Of a DNA stretch of 64,000 nucleotides, positions 44,314 through 55,100 are shown one piece after another. Source of the DNA: Ichthyophis bannanicus (taxonomy: Eukaryota; Chordata; Amphibia; Gymnophiona; Ichthyophiidae); contig CM066033.1 in NCBI GenBank assembly GCA_033557465.1, forward strand, positions 1,355,545,834 through 1,355,609,833. Reading direction: 5' to 3'. Numbering within the stretch: the first letter of the stretch is position 1; each line of letters begins with the position of its first letter. The notes beneath the pieces are model-generated. The model made no database searches, was not told where the DNA came from, and saw nothing but the letters and a program-made list of their open reading frames with translations. The position numbers and the translations under genes are program-made.

Positions 44314-45500
44314 GTGTCTTTCTACTGCCATTTAGGAATATGTGTTGCAGATTAATTCCAGATAGCTTACGGCGAACATAGGTGCATTAGACACAGAATA
44401 ATCCAAAGCATGACATGTATGTAACTAGTATATCAATTTTTAATTTTATTTTGTATCATTCTCAAAGTGCATATGCTGGAATTCTATCATACAAAAACAA
44501 CTATAATGTAGGCCTTGTTCTACCTCTTGTCTCACGAGATAAGACCTTTGTTAGAAGGCTCTCAGATGTCTTTCCCGACTTCATAATATCACTCTCAGAG
44601 CTACTTCAGTCACAAAAGACCCCTTATTAGTGAGTTTAAAACCAGAATATCTACTTCATATAATCCAAAATAATTAACTAAATAGATAAATCCAACAATT
44701 AGAAACTGATTAAAGTATTTTTTCTTTGTCATCTCACCAGAGCAGTCAATGTTTGGCAAAGGAAATCGAGCTGAATTTTATAAACAACAGTGATTGACTG
44801 TTACCATATTCCCTTAATGATGCAGTTGTCGGACATGTAAAAATGCAAAATTCCTGGGACTGTAAGTTCGTGTGACCAGAAGGTTGGGGAAGGAGTTCTA
44901 TAGATGTGCTCTGAAAGCCAATCGATTTTATAATGTGACAGCATATCTGAAAGAAAGATTGAGACCATTGCAATTTAGATTTTAAAAAAGAGAAGAACCT
45001 GCATCACTGTCAATCTACTGCAGTGTTAATTTACTCTAGAAACCCAATAATTGTACTTAATTGTTTCTACGCTAGCCCACATTCTTCGTAGGATTTTCAC
45101 TAAGTGATTTTTTTTTTTTTTTTTGCTTTTAAAGAAATGTGGAAGCCAGGTCTAGACAGAAAATCCAGAAAAGAGCAGTAAGGAAAGCTGTAGTGTTCTC
45201 TGTTGCCAAGACTGTATGTTTACATTGTCCAGGAAGCCGAAGGGGCTTAGAGATGTTTTATTAAAGTACTACAATTTTCCTCAGAGGAAAAAGCTTTAAT
45301 GAATTAAGAGCACAAGGGAAACTGGAGAATGATACCTATAAATACTACAGTGCTTCCCTCACTGGAGATGGGGATGGCTTTTGTAGATGGCACCCGATTC
45401 AAGGTTCAAGTAACCCATTTGAAATTTAAATCTTTCCTATAAAAGGACACAAAATACTAGATGCTTATAAAAATTGTATCTTTTCTTTTTTACAAGAAGG
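44314..45500. other. No recognisable gene
   Basis: AT-rich sequence with an 18-nt T run at about 45107. No coding, RNA or repeat feature identified. Confidence 0.45.
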
Positions 45501-45504
45501 ATTT

Positions 45505-46080
45505 ATTTTTTATTTATTTAGTATTTAGCTCAAGCCTTTCCAGTAGTAGATCAAGGCGAGGTATAATGAGGTACTGTAGGTATTTCTCTGTCCCTGGAGG
45601 GCTTACAATCTAAGGTTTTGAAATTTTTGCTTCTTTCCAAGTCATACAATTCTTTTTTAAAGCATTTTATACAGAAATATACAAACCTAGAAGATGATGT
45701 CAGATAAAGACCTTGTGGCCCATCTGGTTCGGCTATTTTCCCTGACTGCTGCAGTACCACTGACCATGCATGGTTTCAAGCAATACCAATTTATTTCCTC
45801 TACTAAACGTCCTCTGTGTTCGCCTCATTCTTTCTTGAATCCTTTTACTATTTTTTCCCATCTGGGATGCTGCTCCATGCACCTACCACCACTCTATGAA
45901 GAAATACTTCTTTCCATCACTCCCCAGGCACTCTGCTTCCAGCATTGTCATTAACCTTTCTTGCAGAGCTTCCTTCCATCTGAAAGTATTTATCACCTCT
46001 GCATTATTTTATATAACCAGAAACTGAAAAGTCCTCATCACATTCCTTCTCTCTCTTCTTCTCTAAAAATATATATATTG
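45505..46080 (-). pseudogene. LINE tail and CR1-like C-terminal fragment (antisense)
   Basis: 45505-45620 has a 'tttattttttatttatttag' block and 'ggcttacaatctaaggtttt', typical of an antisense LINE 3' end. 45690-46070 on the minus strand follows the order of the CR1 C-terminus at 59600-59990 ('gatgtcagataaagaccttg', 'gggatgctgctccatgcacc'), heavily decayed. Confidence 0.6.
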
Positions 46081-46394
46081 GAGGGAATTTTAAAAGCAAC
46101 TTGACTGTGTAGACAAAGCTTTTATGCGCTGAAGTCAGCACTTAGAGTTGCCCAGAGATATATCTGCATAACTATAGGTGCTTGGAACGCATAGAGCCTG
46201 ATCAAGTACAGTTATACATTCACCAGTGGCTGGTGAACCTATAGCTTTGCTATATGTGGATTTTAGGTCCTTGCAGGGATAGTATCAGGTCCAGTTCTAT
46301 CTATATCGTGAAGGGGTCAAGGAAGGGTGGTGCCACAAAATGATCCAGATAGTGGGGATAGTCAGCTGCTATGTGGATCAGTTATAAATTTAGG
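46081..46394. other. No recognisable gene
   Basis: Begins after a short ATAT run and ends before the next 'gaatatc' repeat copy. Nothing coding. Confidence 0.45.
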
Positions 46395-46830
46395 GCCCAA
46401 TGTTCAAAGGGCATGTACATGGTTTACAGCCTAGTAAATGTGTAAATGCCTTAGATGGGTATATTCAATGGCACAAACATGGGTAATGTCACTGAATATC
46501 CCCATTTATGTCCCCTATGTACCCCGATGCTATTCGACTGGCAACGGGGTGTGTCAGGGGTGTTTCAGGGTGGAGCAGAGGAGGGGGCGTGAGATAACCA
46601 GAGAGCAGTGATATTGCATGCTGCCCGGTTGGTGCTCTGTGCTGAAAAGATAGGCGAGGAAAACCTACGTCTATCTCTACGGTGCAGGCATTAACTGGGC
46701 AACATGCAATGTCGCTGCTGCCCGGTTAGCTACGGCGGCTTCCGGGTTGTGCCGTGATACCCGGATATTCAGTGGCGGGGCCGCATATGATCCCAGCATT
46801 GAATATCTGGGTTTAAGGGTCGGCAGGCAG
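46395..46830. repeat. Interspersed repeat of the 'gaatatc' family, copy 5
   Basis: Blocks in order: 'caatgttcaaagggcatgta', 'aatgtcactgaatatcccca', 'accccgatgctattcgactg', 'gcatgctgcccggttggtgc', 'acccggatattcagtggcgg', 'cattgaatatctgggtttaa'. The most complete copy in the window. Inner halves are partly inverted with respect to each other. Confidence 0.65.
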
Positions 46831-47750
46831 GAGTGGAGAGTGGGCATGGAGAGCACATTGCAATTAGCATGGGGGGAGGACATACTGCGCGCTGTCAATG
46901 TCGCCATTAGCGAGGCTGTACCTAATACCACCACAATAGTGCACTCAGGGTACCTGGGTCATGCGTTAGGGTACACATCCATGCTCCTGACAGTACGTGG
47001 AGATTATGCACTTAATCCACATTATTTTTGGCATTGAACGCACGTAAAAGGCCCCTATGTGTAGCAGCACTAAATATACCTATTAATTTGAATACTGGTA
47101 TTTAAATTAATGCTGTGGCCACCACCACTGAGAACTGGCCTGATTGTGCCTACGTTTATGTGATGTATGAGTAGGCATGCCCAGGAGCAGAGAATAGTTG
47201 GAATGGGGACAGGATTGGCACTTATGCATGTACCATTTAAAATACACAAATGCCATTTTGCACTGACACATACAGTACACATACAAATTTACTCCTCCCT
47301 CAGAGCAATGCCACTTCACGGAGCAGCTTTTGGGTAGCTTATTTTAGGAAGGAGGCATGTCATAAAATAGACTGACCATATGCATCTTTCTGCCTCAATA
47401 GCCTAGGCACCCTACTATAAAATTACCCTCACTGAGGGTAAAATTGAAAAAAACAACTCCTATTTTATCAAGACAACATACACTTTATAAAATATGCTTC
47501 TAGAATAATCTCCAGTAGCGTACAAATATGCTCACACGCACCTACTCGGAGGCAGATGCATATACATGTACTTTTCGCAGCTACGCACCTATTTTATGAA
47601 GTCTATGCTTACCGTGCAGCTCCCTCTCAAATGTCATCCCTGAGACTGCTTGTGCATGGTCTGTGTGGAAGTACACACTCTATTCTGAACATCGGCCCCT
47701 GCACAAACAGCCATTTCCACGCTTTACATGCCTTAAGTGAAGACCCAAAG
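46831..47750. other. No recognisable gene
   Basis: Short open frames on both strands (for example 46747-47037, overlapping the preceding repeat) are not supported by motifs. 47070-47400 may be decayed MITE-like sequence. Confidence 0.4.
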
Positions 47751-47914
47751 ACGTAGGTGGAGCATGCGGGTATGTGCTCTGATTATAAAATACTATAATT
47801 TGCATGTGGATTTGTAAAAAGATGCCCTGGAAATTTAGACCAGATCTGGCACTGGCAGAAGACAAATTATAGTATTTTATAATCAGAGCACATACCCGCA
47901 TGCTCCACCTACGT
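47751..47914. repeat. Perfect 51-bp inverted repeat
   Basis: 47751-47801 is the exact inverse complement of 47864-47914 (position sums 95665), with a 62-bp spacer. Arms begin acgtaggtggagcatgcggg. No obvious target duplication immediately outside. Confidence 0.93.
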
Positions 47915-48000
47915 TCCGCCCAGCTCCACCCCCTGTGCATGCTCACAGTGCAAGTACACATACTTTTACACCACTAAATGACTAAATACTGACCTGGTTA

Positions 48001-48112
48001 TTAAGGTGTGTTAACATTAATGCACGTTTCTTTAACACAGGACCCATGTTCTTCAATGGAACCTAGTTAATGGTGAATTAATGTGTGTGTTAATGTTAGC
48101 ACACCTTAGTAA
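48001..48112. mobile_element. Small MITE-like inverted repeat
   Basis: ttaaggtgtgttaacattaa at 48001 faces gttaatgttagcacacctta near 48089-48108. About 110 bp, AT-rich, no coding. Class not determined. Confidence 0.55.
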
Positions 48113-48125
48113 ATGCAACCCTTAG

Positions 48126-48306
48126 CAGGGCCAGCCCCAGAATTAGTTCAAGGTGTTGGCACCCGTGGCAGACTTTAAGCTTTACACATCCCTTAGCTGT
48201 CAAAATCTATTGCTTAGCTTTGAATACCCTGCCCTTCCCCTGCCCCCCACCTGAAGTTGCTGCCCTAGGCATCTGCCTGGTTTCCCTAATGATTGGGCCA
48301 GCCCTG
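48126..48306. mobile_element. Small hAT-type MITE
   Basis: 181 bp beginning cagggccagccccag and ending attgggccagccctg (inverted repeats), flanked by acccttag (48118-48125) and tcccttag (48307-48314), an 8-bp duplication with one mismatch. Same left terminus type as relative C at 25289. Confidence 0.75.
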
Positions 48307-48399
48307 TCCCTTAGTGTGTTGTTGGCATCTAACAATAGGAGGCTCCTTATAAACTTCGCCCCTTTGTGTCTATCTGAACCTTGTGTTTGAAAATCAGCC

Positions 48400-49060
48400 A
48401 CATTCTAGCGATTCCAAGTATCTACCTGTGGGTTACAACCATTTGTATCAAAGATTTTGAACATTAGAATACAGATTATTCTGTTTTCCTCTAGCGGTGA
48501 CAGATCAGTGAGTTGGATCAAGTCATGAGAAGGTGTATTGGATGGGGGTCATTTACCTGACTGGTGGAAGCTCTTCAGAGTGTGCTTTGTATGACCAATA
48601 CCTTGAAATGATATGATTGTATTTATTAGAAAATACTAATTGATAATATCCCGATTGCCATGCCTTGCAATGTATAGTTTCTAGTGCCACTGTAGCATAA
48701 TATCTGTAATTTGAAGCTTTTCCTTTGGAATGTAAAATGTAGGAAGCAAGATTTAGCAATGTCGACAATATCTTGTAAAACGTGTTTCCATTTAATAATT
48801 ATTTATATTGTAAATAGCTCTCTGAAGTAATTTTGAAGTTAATTGTGCATAAAATGTATTTATTATGTGAAGATTTTCTTTGGTTTAAAATATAGTTCCA
48901 AAAAATGTGTGTTTTGGTTCTTGGTGTCGATTTGTTTGTGCAATGGGCCACGCCGTCGGCCTTGAAAGAATTTGTAGAACTGTGCTTCTCATGAAGCTTT
49001 TTTTTATGAGTTATCACATATGAGACTAAAAAATTTGGCGGATCCTCTGTTTTTTTTCTT
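48400..49060. other. Unique AT-rich block, candidate distal SIM1 3' UTR or conserved non-coding
   Basis: In contrast to its surroundings this block has no repeat features and has UTR-like composition ('ttatttatattgtaaatagc', 'aatgtatttattatgtgaag'). It lies 9.3 kb past the SIM1 stop. Assignment to the SIM1 transcript is a guess. Confidence 0.25.
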
Positions 49061-49309
49061 TAGAGATTAGGCAAATAGATGATATTATCAAGCATTGGAC
49101 AGTTGGACACTTATAGTACACACTACCATCATATGTTAAAAATCATCTGATAGACAGTTGAAATAAGCCTGTGGTAATCTAATATTTTCTTTCTGAGGTG
49201 AAACAAGCACATGGGGATCATTTTATAAAGATTTTGCTACATATAAAGTGTGTTTTACACATGGAAAAGCCTTTTATAAATTTGCATGGTGATATACTGA
49301 ATATGCAGG

Positions 49310-49515
49310 AGGAGTGGTTAGAGCCAAGAGACCACACCTGCATATTCACTAACACTCCTGGTGGCCTTGGGCAAGTCACTTTACCCTCCATTGCCTTGGA
49401 AGACAAGCCCAGCAATTTACTTCTGGTCACACCTTCCCAAGAGAACCCAGTGGCTGTTGGGTTACCAGGAGTCAGCATTGACTCAGTGGCGTGCCATGCA
49501 TTGCATTGGTAACTA
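49310..49515 (+). repeat. tRNA-derived SINE with RTE-like tail
   Basis: Head 'aggaggagtggttagagcca', core 'ggccttgggcaagtcacttt' 'accctccattgcc', then 'cttcccaagagaacccagtg' and tail 'gtcagcattgactcagtggc'. Same block order as the antisense copy at 49715-49950. Confidence 0.8.
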
Positions 49516-49714
49516 TGTGTGTGACAGGATGGTGCGTATTTAATGTGTGCCACCTCTAGGACTTCTGGAATTGCAGCAGTAGTAGAGTGATGATGGATGC
49601 AAGAGCATAAAATACATGCACACATTTACACCAACTTCAGAGCGAGTGTAAATTTCTCACCATTGGGGGCTGCTTCTTGGTGCCTATTTTATAAAGGCAC
49701 AGAGGTGCCTTTGT

Positions 49715-49950
49715 TGCTTTTATTTTTTTATTTTTATTTTTATTTTTAAGTGCCGTCAAGTCAATACTGACTCCTGGCGACCCAGCAGCCGCTGGGTTTC
49801 TTGGCAAGGTGTGACTGGAAATAGATTGCTAGGTCTTTTCTTCTGAGGCAATGGAGGGTAAAGTGACTTGCCCAAGGTCACAAGGAGAGCCAGTGGATCT
49901 CTTGGGTATGGAGGTTGTTGCTCTAACCACTAGGCTACTCCTCCACTCAA
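49715..49950 (-). repeat. tRNA-derived SINE with RTE-like tail (antisense, near full length)
   Basis: On the minus strand: A-box-bearing head 'ggagtagcctagtggttaga' 'gc', conserved core 'gaccttgggcaagtcacttt', 'ccttgccaagaaacccagcg', then the RTE-like tail 'gtcagtattgacttgacggc' and an AAAAT-rich 3' end. Most complete copy of the family here. Confidence 0.85.
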
Positions 49951-50289
49951 AGTATAAGAAAACAGTAGCACAGTTTCTGAACTGAAACCAGTTTAAGGTT
50001 GTTTAGGACCTCAAAATATACATGAACAGCTTCAGGCAAACAGGCCCAGAAACCCAGGCTATTGAGCCAGACACAGCTTATATCATTGTAAGTCCTGTAT
50101 ATTACAGTTCAGCTCCATTGCCCAGTCGCTGCATAATATATACAATTTAAGTAACAGCAGTCAATCATATAGCATTATACCATGTGACACAATATTGCAT
50201 TTCGAAAAAAAGTATCTATCAGGGATGTCATTCAGCACTTCAGAGGTCCTTTTTATTTGAAAACTTTATAAGCCATCAGGTACACAACC

Positions 50290-50463
50290 ATCAAGATTAA
50301 TGCTGACCCCTGTTTTTTTTTGGCAGGGTGTGACTGGAGGTAATTTGCCACACCTTTCTTTCAAGCAATGGGGGGTCAAGTGACCTACCCAAGGCCACTG
50401 GGAGTGCCAGTGGGAACTGAACTGGGTCTCCAGGTTACTAGGTCACTATTCTAACCACTAGAC
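50290..50463 (-). repeat. SINE copy, interrupted by solo LTR (part 1)
   Basis: Antisense member of the same SINE family ('gtcaagtgacctacccaagg', 'attctaaccactagac'). It stops at the LTR and resumes at 51125 with 'cactcctcaactc', the expected 5' head. ctagac at 50458-50463 is the left target duplication. Confidence 0.8.
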
Positions 50464-51118
50464 TGTAGCAGCAGAGCGCAGACAAACCAATGATACCAGG
50501 AGTCTGTTCAGAAGGTCCAACTCATTTATTTGTGCACAAGTCTCAAGCAGAATCAAATTCAAAATGGCTGAGCAATGTTCTCTGGCAAAACAACAACTTT
50601 TATAGACTTTTGCTCCATTCTAGGTATAGAAAAACATTTCATTGGTCCCGGTAACCTCCTGTACCTCCCGTACCCCTTCTATTGGTCCCGGTACTGATAT
50701 GATTGTCCAATTATGTTCTTTGAGTGGGCTCAGCACCTGCTCACCCCCCTTCTAGTCCCAATTACAATGGCCAGTTCACCAACTTGTTACTTTCCTACTT
50801 CCAAGGCCATTGGGCTAGTTAGTACGTGCGGGGAAGCAGGGCTCTGTAACCTTTCTGTCAGCAGTTTTAATTAAATCCCTTACAGCTGTATTCTCTTATC
50901 AGGGGCATTCAAACATATTTTTCTGTATTTTTCCAACTTTCAGTTCTGCTTGTCTAAGCTAATCCAATACTTTTACTGAGTTCTAATTCTACAATAGCAG
51001 CATGTTGGGGGATGTGTAATTCCTATGGGCCTCTTCACAGGCTTCATTTACAGGTCAAGCTAGTTAGGCCTGTCTGTTTATGTCAGACACTGTGGATCAC
51101 AGGCCTTCACCTGCCACA
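50464..51118 (-). mobile_element. Solo LTR (endogenous retrovirus or LTR retrotransposon), antisense
   Basis: 655 bp with tgtagc at the left and ccaca at the right on + (TG...CA ends on either strand), inside a SINE, with ctagac (50458-50463) versus ttagac (51119-51124) as a 6-bp duplication with one mismatch. Read on the minus strand it has a TATA-like ctataaaag at 50606-50598 and an AATAAA signal at 50530-50525 near its 3' end. No internal coding sequence, so it is the product of LTR-LTR recombination. Family not determined. Confidence 0.85.
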
Positions 51119-51124
51119 TTAGAC

Positions 51125-51142
51125 CACTCCTCAACTCTCCCC
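51125..51142 (-). repeat. SINE copy, part 2 (5' head)
   Basis: cactcctcaactctcccccc continues the SINE interrupted at 50463; compare 'ctactcctccactc' at the head of the copy ending at 49950. Confidence 0.65.
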
Positions 51143-51345
51143 CCTGCAGATTATAAGAACATAAGAAATGCCATATTGAGTCAGACCAAAGGTGCATTGA
51201 ACTCAGCATCCTGTTTCTAACAGTGGCCAATCCAGGTCATAAATACCTGTCAGGCTCCCAAAAGGCTGATAGAATCAATGCAGTTTATCCCAGGGATAAG
51301 CAGTGGATTTCTCCAATCCACTTTAATAATGGTTTATGGACTTTT
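51143..51345 (-). repeat. CR1 3' terminus (antisense)
   Basis: Starts 'agattataagaacataagaa' 'atgcc', the complement of the octamer-type tail at 23850-23882, then 'ggtcataaatacctgtcagg'. Short, non-coding. Confidence 0.8.
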
Positions 51346-51429
51346 TTCCCCAGGAACTTGTCCAAGCCATTTTTAAACCAGCAACACTAACAGCTTTTAT
51401 GACATCATAAGGAAGGACCCGAGGAGAGA

Positions 51430-53060
51430 AATGTCATAGAAACACAGTATATGATGGCAGATAAAAGCTAGTATGGTCCATCTAGTCTGCCCAGCAAGGT
51501 GACAAGAGTAGATGCACCTTCCCCATGCCTTTGTTTAGGGCTGCACCCACTGTTCCATTCAGGTCATTTTGATTTTATTCTGTTGCTATAAAGAAATCCA
51601 CTGTGTCTGTCCCATGCCATTTTGACTTTCATCACTGTATTTTCCCCGCCACTTCCATCAGGAGGGCATTCCAAGCATCCACCACCCTTTCAGTGAAAAA
51701 GTATTTCCTGACATTGCCTTTCAGTTTGCCCCCTTGCAGTTTCATGTTATGCCCTCAACCTTTACAGCTTCCACATCTTTGAAAAAGGTTTGTTTGTTCA
51801 TTAATACTCTTGAAGTATTTAAAGGGCTGAATCATATCTCCCTTGTCCCTCCTCTTCTCTAGTGTATACATATTTAGTTCTTCAAGTCTATTCTTATATG
51901 TCTTCTGGCGCAAGGTCCAAATCATTTTGGTCGCCTTCCTCTGTTTCAAGTCTTGTTATATCCTTTGTGAGATATGCTTTCCAAAACTGAACACAACACT
52001 CCAAGTAAGTCCTCAGTAGTGACTTGTACAGTTGCATAAATACATCCTCCTTTCTGCTGGTAATTCCTCTCTGTATGCAACCCAACATCCTTCTGGCTTT
52101 GGCCATCGCCTTGTCATACTGTTTTGCCACCTTGAGATGCTCAGAAACAATCACTCCGAGGTCCTTCTCCTGGTCCGTGCACACCAACCTCCTGCCTCCT
52201 GTCGCATACAATTCCCTTGGATTTCTGCTTTCCAAGTACATGACACTGCACTTCTTCACATTAAATCCTAACTGCCAAGTATTAGACCATTCTTCCAGCT
52301 TTTGTAGATCTTTCCTCATGTTATCCACTCCCTCAGGGGAGTCCACTCTGTTGCAAATTTTCATGTCATCTGCTAAAAGGCAGGTTTTTCCATTCAGTCC
52401 TTCAGCAATATCATTCATAGATACATTGAACAGTACCGGTCCCAGGAATGATCCCTTGGGCACGCCACTACTCATCTCCTTTCATCCAAGTTCCGTTTAC
52501 CATCACCTTCTGTCGTCTGTCAGTCAACCAATTTCTGATCCAGTTCACCACCTTGGGACCCATCCACAGGCTGTTCAGTTTATTGATAAGCCTCCTATGA
52601 GGAGCAGTGTCAAAGGTTTTGCTGAAATCTAGGTAGAGCACATCCATTGCATGCCCTTGATCTAGTTCTCTGGTCACCCAGTCAAAGAACTCAATCAGAT
52701 GTGTTTGACATGATCATCCTTTGGTAAAACCATGTTGCTTTGGATCATGCAGCCTATTGGTTTCTAGAAAGTCCACTATACTCTCTTTCAGGAGCACCTT
52801 CCTTACTTTTCCCGCCACTGAGGTAAGGCTTACTGGCCTGTAGTTTGTCACCTCTTTCTTATTACCACTCCTGTGAAGAGGTACCATATCAGCCCTTCTC
52901 CAGTCCTGTGGAACTTCTCCCTTCTCCAAGGATCTATTAAAAACATCCTTTAAAGGCTCTGCCAGAACCTCTCTGAGCTCCTTCAGTATTCTGGGATGTA
53001 TCTCATCCGGTCCCATGGCCTTGGTATCCTGGGATGTATTCCATCCAGTTCCATGTTGAT
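51430..53060 (-). pseudogene. CR1-like ORF2 relic, RT to 3' end (antisense)
   Basis: Minus strand from 53016: 'MGPDEIHPRILKELREVLAE', 'VTNYRPVSLTSVAGKV' (RT fingers), 'VLYLDFSKTFDTAPHRRLI' (motif A), 'SSGVPKGSFLGPVLFNVSMN' (motif B, Gln to Lys), 'CLLADDMKICNRVDSPEG' (motif C, ADD kept), the 'LGFNVKKCSVMYLE' thumb, then the C-terminal region. At least three frame changes. 51560-51770 carries the C-terminal block of a second subfamily, so the 3' part may be a composite. Same subfamily as the element at 55101-60027. Confidence 0.88.
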
Positions 53061-54189
53061 TTTTCTGCCTGGAGTTGTTTCAACTAAAGCAAACCTATCA
53101 ATACCACCTCAGGTGGGACTTGAACCACACAATCCTTGGCTCAATGACCCAGACATGAAGGACTCTGCAGTAAAGCAGCAATGTGATAACAGTAATTGGA
53201 AGATACAGACCACCTGGCCCATGCAGTCTGCCCAGTTACTCTCAGCCAGTGCAAACACCTGAAGAATGGACTGAGGGAATAAGATTTTATTTACTGTATA
53301 TAAAGGAACAGAGTACTTAAATGTATTTATTTTAATGTATTTGTTCTTTGCTAATCCAAAAACATTTTTGTCCAAAGCAGATTACAATCAAACTACAAAA
53401 TTGAATGGCACACACCATGCGAGGCAATTAAAAGCAGAAGAGTATAACACTTTAGCAAAACTGCTAAATTAAACAAAATAAGCTTTAACCTTTGTGAAAC
53501 ACTAGAAAATGCTAGCATAGCTGGGCTTCAACTGGCATCGTATTCCACAAACATGGCCATCAATTGACAAAGACCGATCCCGCATGAGTCTGTTGAACTG
53601 TCGAAATGGGTTTCAAGCCTGTATTTGTCACCCACAGAGATCTCACTGATGTAAAAGGCACTCCAAGGCCCTGAATGTGTGAAAAGGCCTCATTATGCCT
53701 TAAATTTCACATGCCAAAGGACTGGCAGCCAGTGTGAAAACTTCAGATAACGGGTAATGTCTGTTAACGTTATCAGCAATCTAGCTGCTTAGTTTTAAAT
53801 CATTTTAAGCATCTGTTTATTTAAAAAATATAAAAATGTAAAAAGCAATAGTATATGAAGACAAAAACAGGAACTCTGGAATAAGATCAAGAGAGGATGC
53901 AGGACCAAAAGCAAACAAGTTGCTGTTGTTGATGATCTAGAGGATACTAATGCTTTCAGAGTTAAATCCAGGGCTGTTCAAACATCAGGCAACACTAGGC
54001 AGTTGTCTAGGGCATCAGTTTTGAAAGGGGAGGTAATGAGCAGCTGCAGTCAAAGCGAAACAATAGATCCTGGCAGCTACTCAAACTCAAACTATAAGCA
54101 CATACTTTTACTTTATTTCTTCACTTTATTTATTTAGCATTTTTATATACTGCATTTCCAAAGGTCAATGTGGTTTGCATATAACATTT
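53061..54189. other. Decayed repeat sequence, no gene
   Basis: 53190-53270 resembles an antisense CR1 3' end ('cacctggcccatgcagtctg' 'cccag'). 53330-53800 has the look of an old LINE or DNA-element 3' part ('aggactggcagccagtgtga') but no family can be fixed. 53975-54030 starts 'cagggctgttcaaac', possibly a hAT-type terminus. Confidence 0.4.
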
Positions 54190-55100
54190 TTTATTTATTT
54201 ATGCATTTTACAAAAGTGCAAACAAACATCACTTGTAGAAAATAAGGATACTGAGTGAAATAACGCAGAGAAAAGGGATAAAGCTCCATTTAGGAAATTC
54301 AAAGGAAAAACCTTCAGTATCCCACCGCAGCCCGCTATACAGGGAGTACTCCAAAGGAAACAAAAAAAAAGAAAAAACAAACATAAAGGAAATAAGCAGC
54401 ATCTTTACAGCTGATATTATTCTACAGTCATTCCTAATTCTTTATTCTTTCTTAAATATCCCTGCAAATGTTTAGTTAAATATTTGTCCAATTCTTATGT
54501 TTTTTTGTATCCCTCTCAACTTTTGTCCTTTCGAAATGCTCACCCGGTTCCTAATTCTACAATAAGAGAATTAAGAACTGGGTTAGCATTTTGAAAGGAC
54601 AGAATATTCCTTTTCCTAAAGAACATCTGTAAGAACCTGTCTCTATCTAAGGACAAGGCAAATTGGACCAAACATAGCAGGAGTAACATTATCAGCAGAT
54701 GAGCTCTCCAATATCACCAAAACATTCAGTTCCTCAAATCGCTGGGGGACCGGTCCCTCTATAGAACAAATAATACACTTTAGTTACTGGTGGATAAGTT
54801 TCAGGTGGAACACCCAGTACTTCTGCCAAATAGGATTTAAACATTTCCTGAGGAGATATAAACTGAGACTTGGGAAAATTAACAATCTATGTGCATCCTC
54901 GAGACATTTTCCAAATTCTCAAGTCTAGCCTTAACATATGTTACGCCCTTAACCACAGATTCAGCACTGTTCTCTACTTGTTCAACCCGAACTGCTATTT
55001 CATTGAAGGATACTTGCAGTTTGGAAATCTCTGACATATTTCTGACACACTGATCTTGAGTGGCTTGAAATTGGGTAGCCAATATCTGCTCTTGTGGCAA
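54190..55100 (-). pseudogene. L1-like ORF1 fragment (antisense)
   Basis: The minus-strand frame 55100-54879 is a coiled-coil-like peptide ('VRVEQVENSAESVV', 'VKARLENLENVSR') and then, after a shift, 'SQFISPQEMFKSYLAEVLG', matching the order of vertebrate L1 ORF1p: coiled coil followed by the RRM region. The remainder to 54540 reads as broken ORF1 C-terminus. The CR1 element beginning at 55101 abuts or truncates it. Confidence 0.65.

Noticed and set aside
49715..49950. tRNA gene
   Set aside because: Only the A-box-like head resembles a tRNA; no cloverleaf could be drawn and the rest is SINE core and tail.
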